Assembly: GCA_025360945.1 (NCBI GenBank)
Contig: JANYBE010000237.1
Span: 1-8,464 of the forward strand
Source: Rhizobacter sp.
GTDB lineage: Bacteria; Pseudomonadota; Gammaproteobacteria; Burkholderiales; Burkholderiaceae_C
Reading direction: 5' to 3'
Length of the DNA stretch: 8,464 nucleotides
The notes below the pieces were generated by a model. That model was not told the origin of the DNA. It was given only the letters and a program-made list of their open reading frames with translations, and ran no database searches. The number at the start of each line of letters is the position of its first letter. The stretch's first letter is position 1. Positions 7,025 through 8,464 of this stretch are shown piece after piece. A program made the position numbers and the translations under genes.

Positions 7025-7351
7025 ATGTCCGCTATCCCTCGTGAAACCGTCAAGAACCGCCTCGAAAGCGTAATCGGGCTGGCGCGGCTGCTCGAGCGCG
7101 TCGACAACACGCGCGTGGCCATCAGCCCGGATCAATACCAAGCGCTGGTGCATCAGCTGCAGCGCGCGCTCGCGCAAGAGTTGCCGCAGGACGCTCTGTT
7201 GTCCGTGCTCGGCGAGTACCCGGCTGCGGCCGAGCTGTACGAGAACCAGCACTACGCGCAGTCGGGGTTGTCGCGCTCGTCGCTGGAGCGCTCGGTTCAA
7301 TCGGAAATGCTGGCGAGTCAACTGATCGCGCGAGCCGCTCGCAAGGACTAG
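7025..7351 (+). CDS. Small conserved-looking hypothetical protein, 108 residues
   Basis: I do not recognise this protein. It is soluble-looking: no signal peptide, no membrane segment, no cysteine. It appears almost wholly helical. Residues 7-30 (VKNRLESVIGLARLLERV region) and 36-53 (DQYQALVHQLQRALAQEL) are amphipathic helices. A loop with LGEYPAAAELYENQHYA at 62-78 is followed by a Ser-rich turn (SGLSRSSLERS) and a last helix ending in basic residues. Two- or three-helix bundles of this size often serve as adaptors or dimerisation modules, but that is only an analogy. It lies 72 bases after the efflux channel gene and has its own strong ribosome binding site. It converges with hexR; the two coding regions overlap by 4 bases at a shared CTAG. 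Codon use is like its neighbours, so it is probably a resident gene rather than a recent arrival. Confidence 0.75.
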   Translation: MSAIPRETVKNRLESVIGLARLLERVDNTRVAISPDQYQALVHQLQRALAQELPQDALLSVLGEYPAAAELYENQHYAQSGLSRSSLERSVQSEMLASQLIARAARKD

Positions 7352-8214
7352 TCCGTGCGTGCGTAGCGCTTCGCGCGAAGCGTCTTCTTGATCTCCTGCA
7401 GCATCGGCCGTAGCTCGCCCGGCAGGCGCAGCGCGACCGCGGTGGTCAGGATGTCAATCACCATCAGGTGCAGAAGGCGCGAGACCATCGGGCTGTAGCG
7501 GTCGTAGTCTTCCGGGTGGTCGACCGCCAGCAGGATCTGGTTCGCGCCGTGCGCCACCTGCGCGAGCGGTGAGTCGCTCGCGGTGATTGCGATCAGCGTC
7601 GCGCCTTTTCTGCGCGCGATCTCGGCCACGTCGAGCAGGTCGCGGCTGTGGCCCGAGTTGCTGATGATCACCGCGCAGTCGCCGGGCGCCAGCATGGTCG
7701 CGCTCATCACCTGCACGTGGCCATCGCTGACGGCGTTGGCGCGCACGCCGAGGCGGAAGAACTTGTGCTGCGCATCGAGTGCCACGATGCCGGAGTTGCC
7801 GACGCCGTAGAAGTCGATGCGTCCGCCGCTCTTGCCGGCCTCGGCGAGTGCCACGATGGCGCGTTCGAATGCGTGGTTCGCGGCATCGTTGCGGTACTTC
7901 AGAAGCGCGCTGACGGCATTGTCGATCACCTTGACGATGATGTCGGCGCTCTTGTCGTCTTCGTCGACCGAACGGTGGACGAAAGGCACGCCCTCGTTGA
8001 CGCTGCCGGCGAGCTTGCGCTTGAAGTCGGTCAGGCCGTCGTAGCCGACGCTGCGGCAAAAGCGCACGACGGTGGGCTTGCTCACATGCGAGCGTTCGGC
8101 CAGTTCGACCACCGGCAGGCTCGCGAACGCGCGCGGGTCGGCCAGCACCAGCTTGGCAACGCGCTGCTCGGCAGGCGGCAGCGCGGGGATCGAGGCGCGG
8201 ATGCGGTCGAGCAT
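7348..8214 (-). CDS. hexR: HexR, RpiR-type transcriptional regulator of glucose catabolism
   Basis: DNA-binding repressor of the zwf/Entner-Doudoroff genes; in pseudomonads it releases DNA on binding 2-keto-3-deoxy-6-phosphogluconate (KDPG). It has 288 residues, the family length. The N-terminal HTH-6 domain covers about 1-75, with the recognition region ELAERSHVSKPTVVRFCRS at 37-55. The SIS sugar-phosphate domain covers about 125-260: YGVGNSG (136-142), LDAQHKFFR (146-154), IISNSGHSRD (183-192). Ser141 and Ser185 fall where the P. putida HexR KDPG-contact serines (140 and 184) lie. The C-terminus (EIKKTLRAKRY) also matches HexR. It begins 6 bases after the zwf stop, and the weak ribosome binding site (GAAGAA, 12 bases away) suggests translational coupling to zwf. 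It is a stand-alone regulator, not the glucokinase-HexR fusion known from Burkholderia. The last 4 bases overlap the converging small gene. Another RpiR-class sugar-phosphate regulator is possible but less likely given zwf next door. Confidence 0.88.
   Translation of the reverse strand: MLDRIRASIPALPPAEQRVAKLVLADPRAFASLPVVELAERSHVSKPTVVRFCRSVGYDGLTDFKRKLAGSVNEGVPFVHRSVDEDDKSADIIVKVIDNAVSALLKYRNDAANHAFERAIVALAEAGKSGGRIDFYGVGNSGIVALDAQHKFFRLGVRANAVSDGHVQVMSATMLAPGDCAVIISNSGHSRDLLDVAEIARRKGATLIAITASDSPLAQVAHGANQILLAVDHPEDYDRYSPMVSRLLHLMVIDILTTAVALRLPGELRPMLQEIKKTLRAKRYARTD
7367..7389 (+). terminator. Candidate intrinsic terminator of the small gene, inside hexR
   Basis: A perfect 16-base palindrome at 7367-7382 (CGCTTCGCGCGAAGCG) can fold as a 6-bp stem with a 4-base loop, followed by TCTTCTT. 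It begins 16 bases after the stop of the plus-strand gene. The stem is short and the T tract is interrupted, so activity is uncertain. On the other strand the same bases encode the hexR C-terminal residues around LRAKR. Confidence 0.35.
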
Positions 8215-8220
8215 GGCCGG

Positions 8221-8464
8221 CTACTGTTCTTCGGACCAGGCGTAGCCGTCGCGTGCGACGAGTGCACTGGCAGCTGCCGGTCCCCAGGTGCCCGCGGCGT
8301 AAGGCCGCGGCCCGGTCGTGTCGCGCTGCCATGCGTTGAGCACCGGCTCGACCCAGCGCCACGCCTGCTCCTGCTCGTCGCTGCGCACGAACAGGTTAAG
8401 CCGGCCTGCGATCGCCTCGAGCAGCAACCGCTCGTAGGCACCGACGCGGTTCTCGGCGAAGGCT
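8221..8464 (-). CDS. zwf: Glucose-6-phosphate 1-dehydrogenase, C-terminal fragment
   Basis: The last 80 codons of a gene entering from the right edge. The enzyme oxidises glucose-6-phosphate to 6-phosphogluconolactone with NADP(+), the first step of the pentose-phosphate and Entner-Doudoroff routes. The fragment reads AFAENRVGAYERLLLEAIAG and then RLNLFVRSDEQEQAWRWVEP. It ends GPRPYAAGTWGPAAASALVA and a short tail with Trp-Ser-Glu-Glu-Gln, the standard C-terminal signature (YERLLLxA, F.R.DE...AWRWVEP, Y..GTWGP) of bacterial G6PDH. The catalytic and NADP-binding parts lie outside the window. It stops with TAG 6 bases before the hexR start, so enzyme gene and regulator gene share a transcript. 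Confidence 0.93.
   Translation of the reverse strand, partial: AFAENRVGAYERLLLEAIAGRLNLFVRSDEQEQAWRWVEPVLNAWQRDTTGPRPYAAGTWGPAAASALVARDGYAWSEEQ

Noticed and set aside
7454..8362. 302-codon minus-strand open frame in another frame of hexR and zwf
   Set aside because: Its Arg-rich sequence is the shadow of hexR, whose frame has clear HTH and SIS motifs.
1..8464. tRNA/rRNA genes, CRISPR arrays, insertion sequences, phage or toxin-antitoxin genes
   Set aside because: Reading both strands, I saw no spaced direct repeats, transposase motifs, integrase motifs or tRNA-like cloverleaf sequences.

Overview
The window is GC-rich DNA with tightly packed genes. It looks like a chromosomal segment of a betaproteobacterium, most likely Burkholderiales of the Rubrivivax/Methylibium/Comamonadaceae kind. 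That placement rests on codon use, on the sequence of the glucose-6-phosphate dehydrogenase C-terminus, and on a stand-alone HexR next to zwf. It is inference from remembered protein families, not from a database search.

Layout. (1) Positions 1-695, minus strand: a decayed isochorismatase-family cysteine hydrolase, followed by the first 33 codons of a GlxA-family (DJ-1/PfpI plus AraC) regulator that runs off the left edge. The hydrolase has two frameshifts and a nonsense codon within about 70 bases near its N-terminus; the rest reads cleanly. (2) Positions 696-1071: a gene-poor divergent region with a small inverted repeat flanked by direct repeats, and a possible relic reading frame. (3) Positions 1072-6952, plus strand: a complete tripartite RND efflux operon in the order permease, periplasmic adaptor, outer-membrane lipoprotein channel. 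The junctions are 4-base stop/start overlaps (ATGA and GTGA), so translation is probably coupled. (4) Positions 7025-7351, plus strand: a small helical protein of unknown function with an excellent ribosome binding site. (5) Positions 7348-8464, minus strand: the 3' end of zwf (glucose-6-phosphate dehydrogenase) and, 6 bases downstream, hexR, the RpiR-type repressor that senses the Entner-Doudoroff intermediate KDPG.

How the parts work together. The three efflux genes can build a whole inner-membrane-to-outside pump; no dedicated repressor lies beside it in this window. zwf and hexR form an autoregulated glucose-catabolism unit that continues to the right. The small gene and hexR converge and share a CTAG at their stops, leaving no intergenic space.

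I did not find a convincing new multi-gene system. The best leads are the fresh-looking pseudogene, the altered proton-relay residues in the RND permease, the repeat-flanked palindrome at 728-768, and the unknown 108-residue protein.
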